DNA of 44,383 bases from CAYRJA01 sp964424455 (lineage in GTDB: Bacteria; Bacteroidota; Bacteroidia; Chitinophagales; UBA10324): assembly GCA_964424455.1 (NCBI GenBank), contig CAYRJA010000012.1:1-44383 (forward strand), read 5' to 3'. Made by a program: the position numbers and the translations under genes. This document shows, piece by piece, positions 33,378 through 41,231 of this stretch; the first letter of the stretch is position 1, and each line of letters begins with the position of its first letter. The notes beneath the pieces are model-generated. The model saw only the letters and a program-made list of their open reading frames with translations, was not told the origin of the DNA and made no database searches.

Positions 33378-34706
33378 TTATTTCTGTTCTTCAATAAATA
33401 AATCTTCACGCTTCACTTCTTTTACTGCACTTCCGTCTTTAAGCATTCTGGAAATGGCGCTGTAAGGCGCTGTTACAATTTCATCGTTCTCTTTCAATCC
33501 TGACTTTATTTCTATGTATTCGTCATCCTGAATTCCGGTAGTCACTTCAGTGGCTTTTACTTTCCCATTATTGTAAACAAACACCAATTCCTTCACTTTA
33601 CTATCCGTTTCATTGGAGTTAGTATTGATTTTATTTTTAGTAGTATCCTCGCGTGTTGTAACAGACTGAATAGGTACAGCCAATACATGGTTCGCATGGT
33701 TCGTCAGAATCTGAACCGATGCTGACATTCCGGGCAAGAAAGGAAATCGTTTATTATTTACATCTATCAAATCAGTATAAGAATTTTTATCCATCAGAAT
33801 TTTTACAGTGAAGTTTGTAACAGATTCACTGGTTAAAGTGGATTCCAGTGAATTGGCTGAATTAGCTACCTGATAAACAAATCCAATAAACTTTCTGTCG
33901 GGATAAGCATCCACTTCTATCTCAGCAGTATCTCCGACTCTCACCCGCAGCACATCGTTCTCACTTACATCTACTCTTGCTTCCATAGCATAAAGGTTTG
34001 CAATACGCAAAATCTCTGTTCCCGCAAACTGAGAAGTACCGACCACCCGCTCACCCTTTTCTACACTGAGCTTTGAGATAGTGCCGTTCATGGGGGAGTA
34101 AATAGAGGTTTTAACAAGTTGATCTTTCGCCTGTTTTAACGATGCTTCAGCGCTGCTTACCATAAACCCTGCGGCATCAACACTCTGACGCATACCTTCA
34201 AGATTTGACTTTGCCGTTTTATAAACTGTTTCAATCTGATCGAAATCAGAAGGTGCAATCACTTTCTGGTCAAAAAGTTTTTTGTTGCGGTCATAATCTT
34301 TTTGTGCTTTATCGAATTGCAGTTGTGCCTGAGTTAATTGTGCCTGTGCATTCAGGTGATTTGCTTTTGCATTATTCAGCGCTGCAATTGCCTGATCCAC
34401 CTGCGCAATGTAAATGTCAGGCTTGATTTTCACAAGTAGTTGTCCCTGCACCACCGAGTCACCCTCTGCAATATTCAGTTCAACAATTTCACCGGACACA
34501 TCGGGAGAAATTTTAACTTCCGTTTGCGGAAAAATCTTTCCTGTTGCCGCTACTCTCTCGGTAATATTCCGGCGGCTTGTTTTTTCAACGCTCACCTTTA
34601 TATCATTACCGCCGCCAATCCATCCTTGCTTGCTGCCAATAACAGAAATAATTATCAGTACTAAAACTGATGCTGCCAGCGCCCATATTATTTTCTTAGG
34701 TATCAT
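33378..34706 (-). CDS. Periplasmic adaptor (membrane fusion) protein, HlyD/MacA type
   Basis: A 442-residue efflux adaptor. An N-terminal membrane anchor (about residues 6-24) is followed by a lipoyl/barrel-sandwich half (KISPDVSGEIVELNIAEGD, about 65-83), a long helical hairpin (about 100-195, rich in Gln, Ala and Lys) and the second lipoyl half (YSPMNGTISKLSVEKGERV). Beta-barrel and membrane-proximal domains follow. ATG start overlapping the TolC gene by four bases (ATGA), so translation is coupled. The layout is close to MacA, but no MacB-type ABC permease or RND pump follows; gpsA does. Confidence 0.9.
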   Translation of the reverse strand: MIPKKIIWALAASVLVLIIISVIGSKQGWIGGGNDIKVSVEKTSRRNITERVAATGKIFPQTEVKISPDVSGEIVELNIAEGDSVVQGQLLVKIKPDIYIAQVDQAIAALNNAKANHLNAQAQLTQAQLQFDKAQKDYDRNKKLFDQKVIAPSDFDQIETVYKTAKSNLEGMRQSVDAAGFMVSSAEASLKQAKDQLVKTSIYSPMNGTISKLSVEKGERVVGTSQFAGTEILRIANLYAMEARVDVSENDVLRVRVGDTAEIEVDAYPDRKFIGFVYQVANSANSLESTLTSESVTNFTVKILMDKNSYTDLIDVNNKRFPFLPGMSASVQILTNHANHVLAVPIQSVTTREDTTKNKINTNSNETDSKVKELVFVYNNGKVKATEVTTGIQDDEYIEIKSGLKENDEIVTAPYSAISRMLKDGSAVKEVKREDLFIEEQK

Positions 34707-36127
34707 TGAATAGTTAGTGGTTTGCCTTGATAAAAATCCAGCACTTTCAAACGAAAAATATATTCATACTTTGACTGTAACACATTTGACTTTGCTGTAA
34801 CAAAATTATTTTTTGCTGTAATATATTCTAATGAATTTATCGTTCCTGCATTGTACTTCTGCTCGGCATACCGGAAAGAAGATTCGGTTGCTGTTTCTGA
34901 TTTCAGCGCTGCTGCATATTTGTCTTTAGATGCAATGGCATCTGTGTAAGCTGTTTCCACATCTTTTTTGAGCGTTTGTTTTTCCAAATCAAGATTGTAC
35001 TGTGCATTCAGCAAGTTCAGTTTTGATTGTGAAATATAATTTCTGACCATCCAGTTATTAAAAACAGGAATGGAAAGTGTAACACCTACACCCTGTCCGA
35101 AATTATTGTTCCATTGTGTTTTAAAAGGTGTTTTCTCCAGATTGTATTTGGGTTGTAATGAAATTACTCTGGAGAATGTAGGCAGCACATAGCCGATAGT
35201 TAATGTATCAAAAGTCATGCTTTGCTGATTTGCCTGTTGAACAATACTCGAATAATTGGTAGAAAGACTCGCAAACAGAGAAAGATTAGGATACAACCCT
35301 CCGCGTGATATTGCCAAACCTTTCTGCGAACTTTTCAACTTGAACTCGGCGCTTTTAATTTGCGGCTGATTCGTAAGCGCTTGCCCATAAACATCTTCCG
35401 CCGATGAAGTATTGAATATATCTGCTGAAGGAATTTTTAACTCAGGAATCTCAATGTCCACCGGTTTGTCCAGATTCAGCATTTGTTGAAGATTCAGTTT
35501 TGCAAGCGTGAGTTGGTTTTGTGCTGTTACTAATGACAGTTCATCGTTGGCTGCCTGTGCCTGAATGTCATAGAGTGAACCTTGCGGAAGTACTCCTGCA
35601 TCTACCATTTTTTGAGTACGGTCTTCCTGCCCGGCAGAAATTTTTCTCTGCTCCTGGGCAATCGCCAGTTGCTCCTGTGTAAAAAGTATTTGCAGATAAG
35701 CATTTACAATACCCAGCGCTATATTATTCGCTGCCTGCTGAGTGGAATACTGACTCGACATGAAGTCAAAATATTTCTGCTGAATCTCATTAATCTTTGC
35801 AAAGCCGCCGAACAATTTTATACTGGAGTTCAGTGAGAAATTGGCTGAGTTAATATTTTGTGTTACAAAAAGATTAGTAGTGGGGTCAATATTTTTTCCT
35901 TTGTTCAAACCGTACTGAACATTTCCGTTTATAGTCGGCAGTAGATTCATTTTACTTTGGAAATAATTCTGTCCTGCGCCTTCCGTCATCAGGATGGATT
36001 GCTTCAGTTGGATGTTGTTGTCTTTTGCATAATCAATACATTTTTGCAATGACCATTTCTCCTGGGCAAAGGCAGAATAAGAAGCGCTTAAAATGAACAG
36101 GAGCTGGAATATTCTCAGGCGTATCAA
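34703..36127 (-). CDS. TolC-family outer-membrane efflux protein
   Basis: An outer-membrane channel of about 474 residues. A signal peptide (IRLRIFQLLFILSASYSAFAQ, residues 2-22 split by the cleavage site) precedes two tandem OEP domains of long helices with Gln/Ala/Lys-rich repeats (for instance IALGIVNAYLQILFTQEQLAIAQE in two pieces, and EKQTLKKDVETAYTDAIASKDKYAAAL) and beta strands between them. The reading frame is open to a TTG at 36157, but a TATATTTG box covers 36155-36162, so transcription should begin near 36148. I therefore start at the TTG at 36127, which also gives a normal signal peptide. First gene of the TolC-adaptor-gpsA unit. Confidence 0.9.
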   Translation of the reverse strand: MIRLRIFQLLFILSASYSAFAQEKWSLQKCIDYAKDNNIQLKQSILMTEGAGQNYFQSKMNLLPTINGNVQYGLNKGKNIDPTTNLFVTQNINSANFSLNSSIKLFGGFAKINEIQQKYFDFMSSQYSTQQAANNIALGIVNAYLQILFTQEQLAIAQEQRKISAGQEDRTQKMVDAGVLPQGSLYDIQAQAANDELSLVTAQNQLTLAKLNLQQMLNLDKPVDIEIPELKIPSADIFNTSSAEDVYGQALTNQPQIKSAEFKLKSSQKGLAISRGGLYPNLSLFASLSTNYSSIVQQANQQSMTFDTLTIGYVLPTFSRVISLQPKYNLEKTPFKTQWNNNFGQGVGVTLSIPVFNNWMVRNYISQSKLNLLNAQYNLDLEKQTLKKDVETAYTDAIASKDKYAAALKSETATESSFRYAEQKYNAGTINSLEYITAKNNFVTAKSNVLQSKYEYIFRLKVLDFYQGKPLTIQ

Positions 36128-36154
36128 TGGTACTGTATTTTTCTGACAGGAGGA

Positions 36155-36162
36155 CAAATATA
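36155..36162 (-). promoter_or_regulatory. Probable -7 box for the TolC-adaptor-gpsA operon (TATATTTG)
   Basis: On the minus strand TATATTTG matches TAnnTTTG exactly. It overlaps the most upstream possible start (TTG 36157) and so argues for the internal TTG at 36127, with a leader of about 20 bases. Confidence 0.55.
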
Positions 36163-36238
36163 ATTATTTGAACTCGAGGTAAATTGTTGCAGTGTGTTCT
36201 ATCAAATGACAATTCTTTATAAGACGATTTATCTTTTT

Positions 36239-36246
36239 TACCTTCG
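36239..36246 (+). promoter_or_regulatory. Possible -7 box for rfbA (TACCTTCG)
   Basis: TACCTTCG is one mismatch from TAnnTTTG and ends 22 bases before the rfbA ATG, in the 141-base divergent gap with the TolC gene. Confidence 0.4.
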
Positions 36247-36268
36247 CAACCTATTTTAAAATTTTATT

Positions 36269-37138
36269 ATGAAAGGAATTATTCTTGCCGGCGGAAGCGG
36301 TACACGGTTATACCCGATCACTTATGCCATCAGCAAGCAAATCATGCCTATCTATGATAAGCCGATGATTTATTATCCGCTGTCTGTTTTGTTAATGGCA
36401 GGAATCCGTGATGTATTGATTATCTCTACTCCAACTGATTTACCGGGTTTCAAACATTTGTTTGGCGACGGAAGCCAGTTCGGCTGCAATTTCCAATATG
36501 CTGTTCAGGAAGTTCCGAATGGTTTGGCTCAGGCATTCGTGATTGGAGAAAAATTTATTGGTAATGATAAAGTGGCGTTGGTGCTTGGTGATAATATTTT
36601 CTACGGTTCCAGTCTGGGCACTTTATTGGAAGAACATACGAATCCCGATGGCGGAATTATTTTCGCTTACCATGTATCGGATCCGGAGCGCTATGGTGTG
36701 GTTGAGTTTGATTCATCCAACAAAGTGTTGAGCATAGAAGAGAAACCGAAAGAACCCAAATCAAATTTTGCAGTACCCGGACTTTATTTTTACGACAACA
36801 GTGTAGTTATCATTGCAAAAAACATTCAGCCCGGTCCGCGCGGCGAATATGAAATCACTGATGTAAACAAAGAATACTTAAAGCGGGGAAAATTAAAAGT
36901 CGCTGTATTAGACCGTGGAACCGCATGGCTCGATACCGGCACTTTTGATTCGCTGATGCAGGCATCGCAGTTCGTACAGGTAATTGAAAACAGACAAGGA
37001 TTAAAGGTAGGTTGTATTGAAGAGATTGCATGGAGAAAAAATTTCATTGATGATGCCCAACTGGAAAAATTAGCTGCTCCTTTATTGAAAAGCGGATACG
37101 GAAAATATTTGATGGAAATTTTAGAACAAAAAAATTGA
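36269..37138 (+). CDS. rfbA: Glucose-1-phosphate thymidylyltransferase
   Basis: A 289-residue nucleotidyltransferase that makes dTDP-glucose from dTTP and glucose-1-phosphate, the first step to dTDP-rhamnose and related sugars. The nucleotide-binding GGSGTRLYPITYAISKQIMP (residues 7-26) and YDKPMIYYPLSVLLMAGIRD are the RmlA signature; VLGDNIFYG (about 105-113), EEKPKEPKS and RGTAWLDTGTFDSL are also typical. ATG start. One base separates it from the epimerase gene. The later dTDP-rhamnose genes rfbB, rfbC and rfbD are not in the window. Confidence 0.96.
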   Translation: MKGIILAGGSGTRLYPITYAISKQIMPIYDKPMIYYPLSVLLMAGIRDVLIISTPTDLPGFKHLFGDGSQFGCNFQYAVQEVPNGLAQAFVIGEKFIGNDKVALVLGDNIFYGSSLGTLLEEHTNPDGGIIFAYHVSDPERYGVVEFDSSNKVLSIEEKPKEPKSNFAVPGLYFYDNSVVIIAKNIQPGPRGEYEITDVNKEYLKRGKLKVAVLDRGTAWLDTGTFDSLMQASQFVQVIENRQGLKVGCIEEIAWRKNFIDDAQLEKLAAPLLKSGYGKYLMEILEQKN

Positions 37139-37139
37139 G

Positions 37140-38069
37140 ATGAGAAAGATTCTAATTACCGGAGGTGCAGGTTTTATAGCAAGTTGTCTTGCTGATAAAT
37201 TAGTGCAGAACCCTGAGAACTTTGTAGTAATCGTTGATAATCTGCTTACGGGATCCAAAGAGAAACTTCCTTCTGCTGAAAATAAAAACTGGCGATTCAT
37301 TAAGTGCGACTGTAATGAGTATTCCGATATTTCTGCAGTCATGCTGTCACACTCCTTTGATTATGTTTTTCACTATGCCGCAGTGGTGGGTGTACAGCGG
37401 ACTTTAGCACATCCTGCCATGGTGCTTGATGATATAAAAGGTATCCGTCATATTCTCGACCTGTCAAAAAATACCGGAGTGAAAAGAGTTTTCTTTTCCT
37501 CTTCTTCTGAAGTGTATGGCGAGCCGGTAGAGTTTCCGCAGAATGAAGAAACCACTCCGCTCAATTCGCGGCTGCCTTATGCCATTGTGAAAAATGTAGG
37601 TGAATCATTTCTGAAATCTTATAAAAGAGAATTCGATTTGGACTATACCATCTTCCGGTTCTTTAATACTTACGGACCCAAGCAGACTACCGACTTTGTG
37701 ATTTCAAAATTCATCCGTGCTGCTCAGAAAAATAAAGATGTTACTATTTACGGCGATGGAAGCCAAACCCGTACTTTCTGTTACATTGACGATAATGTTG
37801 ATGCCTGTGTAAATGCTTTTAATAATTCTCTTTTTGTAAATGATGTGGTAAATATCGGAAACGACAATGAGATGCCGATTCTTGATGTGGCAAATATGGT
37901 TATCAAACTCACCAATTCTGAATCAAGAATTGTTCACATTTCCGCATTGAAAGAAGGGGATATGACACGGCGCAAACCGGATATATCCAAAATGAAGCAG
38001 GCGCTCAATCGAAATTTACTTCCTCTTGAAGAAGGATTGAAACGGGTAATTGCTTCAGGAGAATTCTGA
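37140..38069 (+). CDS. NAD-dependent epimerase/dehydratase (sugar nucleotide)
   Basis: A 309-residue extended short-chain dehydrogenase. The N-terminal NAD site is TGGAGFIAS (residues 7-15); FHYAAVVGVQRTLAHP (about 77-92), the serine region FFSSSSEVYGEP (about 117-128) and the catalytic YxxxK in LPYAIVKNVGESF (Tyr about 148) are present. RFFNTYGPKQ and GDGSQTRTFCYIDDNVDA are typical of UDP-glucose epimerases and UDP-glucuronate decarboxylases. The substrate cannot be decided. ATG start, one base after rfbA. It converges with the helicase-nuclease gene with a six-base gap. Confidence 0.88.
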   Translation: MRKILITGGAGFIASCLADKLVQNPENFVVIVDNLLTGSKEKLPSAENKNWRFIKCDCNEYSDISAVMLSHSFDYVFHYAAVVGVQRTLAHPAMVLDDIKGIRHILDLSKNTGVKRVFFSSSSEVYGEPVEFPQNEETTPLNSRLPYAIVKNVGESFLKSYKREFDLDYTIFRFFNTYGPKQTTDFVISKFIRAAQKNKDVTIYGDGSQTRTFCYIDDNVDACVNAFNNSLFVNDVVNIGNDNEMPILDVANMVIKLTNSESRIVHISALKEGDMTRRKPDISKMKQALNRNLLPLEEGLKRVIASGEF

Positions 38070-38075
38070 GAATAA

Positions 38076-41000
38076 TTATGCGGTTACTTCCGGTATTTGT
38101 AAAGAAGGTTTGGCAATATTATTCCTTTTTACAAATGAACACCAATAACATTCATCATCGCCGCAACCTTCCGTAAATTCAAAGTTCATAATCTTAGTAT
38201 AAGAAGTTTTGATTTGCTCTTTCACCATATCAATAGCTTCCTTATCTATATTTATTTTCTTCTTCACAAATTCATTTTTCTCTTCGTCTTTCTCTAAAAA
38301 ATCTATCTCACCACTTATCATATTCCATTGTTTATGTGGAGAGTTATCGAAGAGAATTTTATAAAAAACAATCTGCCGCCAGTAATCGCCGCCATCCGGA
38401 TTTTTCTCTGAAGGTGGTTGTAGTTCTGGTAGCGCATATTTTACTGAGCCGGTTTTATAGTCCACCACATTTACATCATTTCCGGTAAATTCAATTTTAT
38501 CAAACACCCCTTTAATAGGCACTCCGTCCACTTCTACGTTATTAATCCTGTGTTCTGTCAATACAATTTTGTTCCATGTTTTTACATACTTGTCATAGAA
38601 ATCTGCAAGAAGCTGCTTGCCTAATGCTATGTGGTTTTCAAATTGTTTATCAGTGAAAGAATCTCTGTTTCGTTTCATTTCATATAAAAAATATTCAATA
38701 AATTTTTCTCTCGGCTGAAATTCTTTATCTGCTGACTCCTGCATCTTTTTAAATAAACTATTCAGTGCATTATGGGCTGCAGAACCAAATGCCATAGAAT
38801 CACTTTTAGCAGTGGGAACGCTCAATATATTATCATAGTAGTAAGAAAGCGGACAACGCAGGTAATTATTCAGTGCGGTAGCGCTCAGTGCAATGTGCTC
38901 TAATTTCTTCCGGATAAATTCTATGTCATACAATTCAATCACCGGTTTTTCATTTTCCTGTAAAGCGCTGATGCCTGTTGCAAGCAGTTCTTCCGGTAAA
39001 ATTTTTTCTTGCCTTACTTTCAAGCCTGGCACTTCTAATACTTCGGCAACGAACTGCGATTTCTGTAATCCCTTCCCATCGTTAGTTGCAGCAGAATAAG
39101 AAATATGCAGATGTTCTTTGGCTCTGGTCATTGCCACATAAAACAAACGGCGGAGCGATTCTATCTCATTTTCTTCTCTTGTGAAAGTGAGTGTATCCGG
39201 AAGCGAAAAACCTCCTGGACCTTTTGATGCTTTTTCCCATTTGTCTTCTGTGCAGCCCAATAAAAATACATGCTGAAATTCCAACCCCTTTGCCGAGTGG
39301 GCAGTAATAAAATTCACTCCCTGCTCACTGAAAATAGTTTTATTCACCGGCAATCTGATTTCGTGTGTTTCCATCTGGTTAATCATTTCAAGAAACCTGC
39401 TGATTTTTAGTTTAGGTTTTTTCATTCCTTCCGATTTCAGAAAATCAAAAAGTGTAGTAACCACTTCCATCAGCCAGAATTTTTCATCGCTCTGTAAAAT
39501 ATATTTCAACAAGCCGCCTTCGTTCAGTATTTCTTCAAACAACATTTGAAGTGTCAGATTATTGGTGTCGCTTATCCAGTGAGTAATATTCTTTTCAAAC
39601 CGTTCCAGCGCTTCCGGATTTTTCAGCCGGACACTCTGTTGTATATTTCTGTCGGAAAGAATTTCCCGCCAGTTTTTGTTCACTCTTTTGGAAGAAAGAA
39701 ATCCGGCTATCGCTACTATATCGTGCGGATGAATCTCAAAGAAATGATAGTGCATCATTTCAAAAAGCAAGTGTTCTCCGCTGAATGTCTTTTTTGATTC
39801 CGCATCAATATACTGGAGTATGGTAAGAATATTCTGAATCAGCGGCATATCAAGTATGTTAATTTCCTTTTTTACCTGATAGGGAATACTTTTTTTCTTC
39901 ATCAACTGAATCAGATTTTCTGCCTGTGCATGCCGATGAAAAATAACCGCCACGTCACCCAAAGGAAATCCCTGCTCCTGCAGCGCTTCAATTTGTTTCA
40001 GTATTCCTGCTTCTTCCTGAGCAATATTCGGGTATTCGATAATCTCAGGTGTTACAGTTGAACTCTTCATCGCCGGAAGACTGGCGGTAAGTGTTTTATC
40101 TAACCCTTTAATTTTGTGGATGAGCCGTTCCTGATTATGATCAATCAGTGCTTTTGACGCATCTAAAATCTGCTGGTTGCTCCGGTAATTTTCGGTGAGA
40201 ACAATGGTTTCAATATCCTTTTTATTTGCTTCATGAAAATCCATTATGTTTTTCACTCTTGCTCCCTGAAATTCATAAATGCTCTGGTCATCATCGCCTA
40301 CGGTAAAACAGTTTGGTTTATCCCAATAGTTTATCAGCAGTTTCAGAATTTCATTTTGCGAACCGTTGGTATCTTGAAATTCATCTACTAAAAAATAAAA
40401 ATACCGCTCCTGATACCTGCGAAGTATGTCTTCATTTTCTTTAAACGCCTTCACTACCCACATAATCATGTCACTGAAATCGTAGCGGCTCATCTCCATC
40501 ATTTTCTGCTGATACACCGGAAAAAGTTCTACTGCAGCACGAACCTTTTCCATTTTTGTCTTTTCACTATCTATTGCTTTCTGTTTTACATCTCCCGCCT
40601 TATACCCCTGAGCAGAATTACCTCTTTTGTAGATGTACTCTTCACGATTCGGAAGGTCTGCGAGATAATTATCTATAGCTTGGATGATATGCTCTACACT
40701 CCAGTTTTCATCCTTCATCATCTTGAAAAGATTTCCCAACCTTGAAACATCGTGATAGATTTTTCCCTTCAGTCGTTTCAGCGGATGATCCACCGGCAAT
40801 TCATCCTGCATGGATTCTAACAGCGAAATATTTTCCAGATCCGAAATCGGCTCCATTACTCTTCTTCCAAAATAATCAGGATATGACTGAATCACTTCGT
40901 TACAAAAAGCATGAAAGGTGTAAATGTTCACCCGGTAAGCCGTTGGTCCGATAAACTGTAACAGCCGCTGCCGCATGGCAATAGTCCCCGCATCTGTGTA

Positions 41001-41213
41001 AGTAAGACAAAGAATATTCTGCGGCTGTGCGTCTGTCTTGCTCAGGATGTTTCCGATTCTGGCAGCTATAATTTGTGTCTTGCCTGTGCCCGGTCCGGCA
41101 ATAACCAAAACAGGACCTTCAATATGTTCCACTGCACGCCGTTGTGCAGGATTAAGTTTTTCAAGTTCTGCCTGAAATGCTTTGTTATAATCCGGTTTGT
41201 TTTCCTGTGTCAT
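38076..41213 (-). CDS. UvrD-like helicase fused to a PD-(D/E)XK nuclease
   Basis: A 1045-residue helicase-nuclease of the AdnB/AddB-like single-chain type. Superfamily 1 motifs run from the Walker A AGPGTGKTQ (about residues 38-46) through LVDEFQDTNGSQ (about 280-291) and GDDDQSIYEFQGA to SAKGLEFQHVFLLG and RRLFYVAMTRAKEHL (about 685-699). The C-terminal nuclease shows VNVVDYKTGSVKY. One cysteine in NYLRCPLSYYY plus a final C-x4-C-x2-C (CGDDECYWC) could hold a 4Fe-4S cluster as in AddB and Cas4. A DNA-end processing or repair role is expected. ATG start, 18 bases after uvrA in the same direction. Confidence 0.9.
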   Translation of the reverse strand: MTQENKPDYNKAFQAELEKLNPAQRRAVEHIEGPVLVIAGPGTGKTQIIAARIGNILSKTDAQPQNILCLTYTDAGTIAMRQRLLQFIGPTAYRVNIYTFHAFCNEVIQSYPDYFGRRVMEPISDLENISLLESMQDELPVDHPLKRLKGKIYHDVSRLGNLFKMMKDENWSVEHIIQAIDNYLADLPNREEYIYKRGNSAQGYKAGDVKQKAIDSEKTKMEKVRAAVELFPVYQQKMMEMSRYDFSDMIMWVVKAFKENEDILRRYQERYFYFLVDEFQDTNGSQNEILKLLINYWDKPNCFTVGDDDQSIYEFQGARVKNIMDFHEANKKDIETIVLTENYRSNQQILDASKALIDHNQERLIHKIKGLDKTLTASLPAMKSSTVTPEIIEYPNIAQEEAGILKQIEALQEQGFPLGDVAVIFHRHAQAENLIQLMKKKSIPYQVKKEINILDMPLIQNILTILQYIDAESKKTFSGEHLLFEMMHYHFFEIHPHDIVAIAGFLSSKRVNKNWREILSDRNIQQSVRLKNPEALERFEKNITHWISDTNNLTLQMLFEEILNEGGLLKYILQSDEKFWLMEVVTTLFDFLKSEGMKKPKLKISRFLEMINQMETHEIRLPVNKTIFSEQGVNFITAHSAKGLEFQHVFLLGCTEDKWEKASKGPGGFSLPDTLTFTREENEIESLRRLFYVAMTRAKEHLHISYSAATNDGKGLQKSQFVAEVLEVPGLKVRQEKILPEELLATGISALQENEKPVIELYDIEFIRKKLEHIALSATALNNYLRCPLSYYYDNILSVPTAKSDSMAFGSAAHNALNSLFKKMQESADKEFQPREKFIEYFLYEMKRNRDSFTDKQFENHIALGKQLLADFYDKYVKTWNKIVLTEHRINNVEVDGVPIKGVFDKIEFTGNDVNVVDYKTGSVKYALPELQPPSEKNPDGGDYWRQIVFYKILFDNSPHKQWNMISGEIDFLEKDEEKNEFVKKKINIDKEAIDMVKEQIKTSYTKIMNFEFTEGCGDDECYWCSFVKRNNIAKPSLQIPEVTA

Positions 41214-41231
41214 AAATATGGATGTTCAGTT

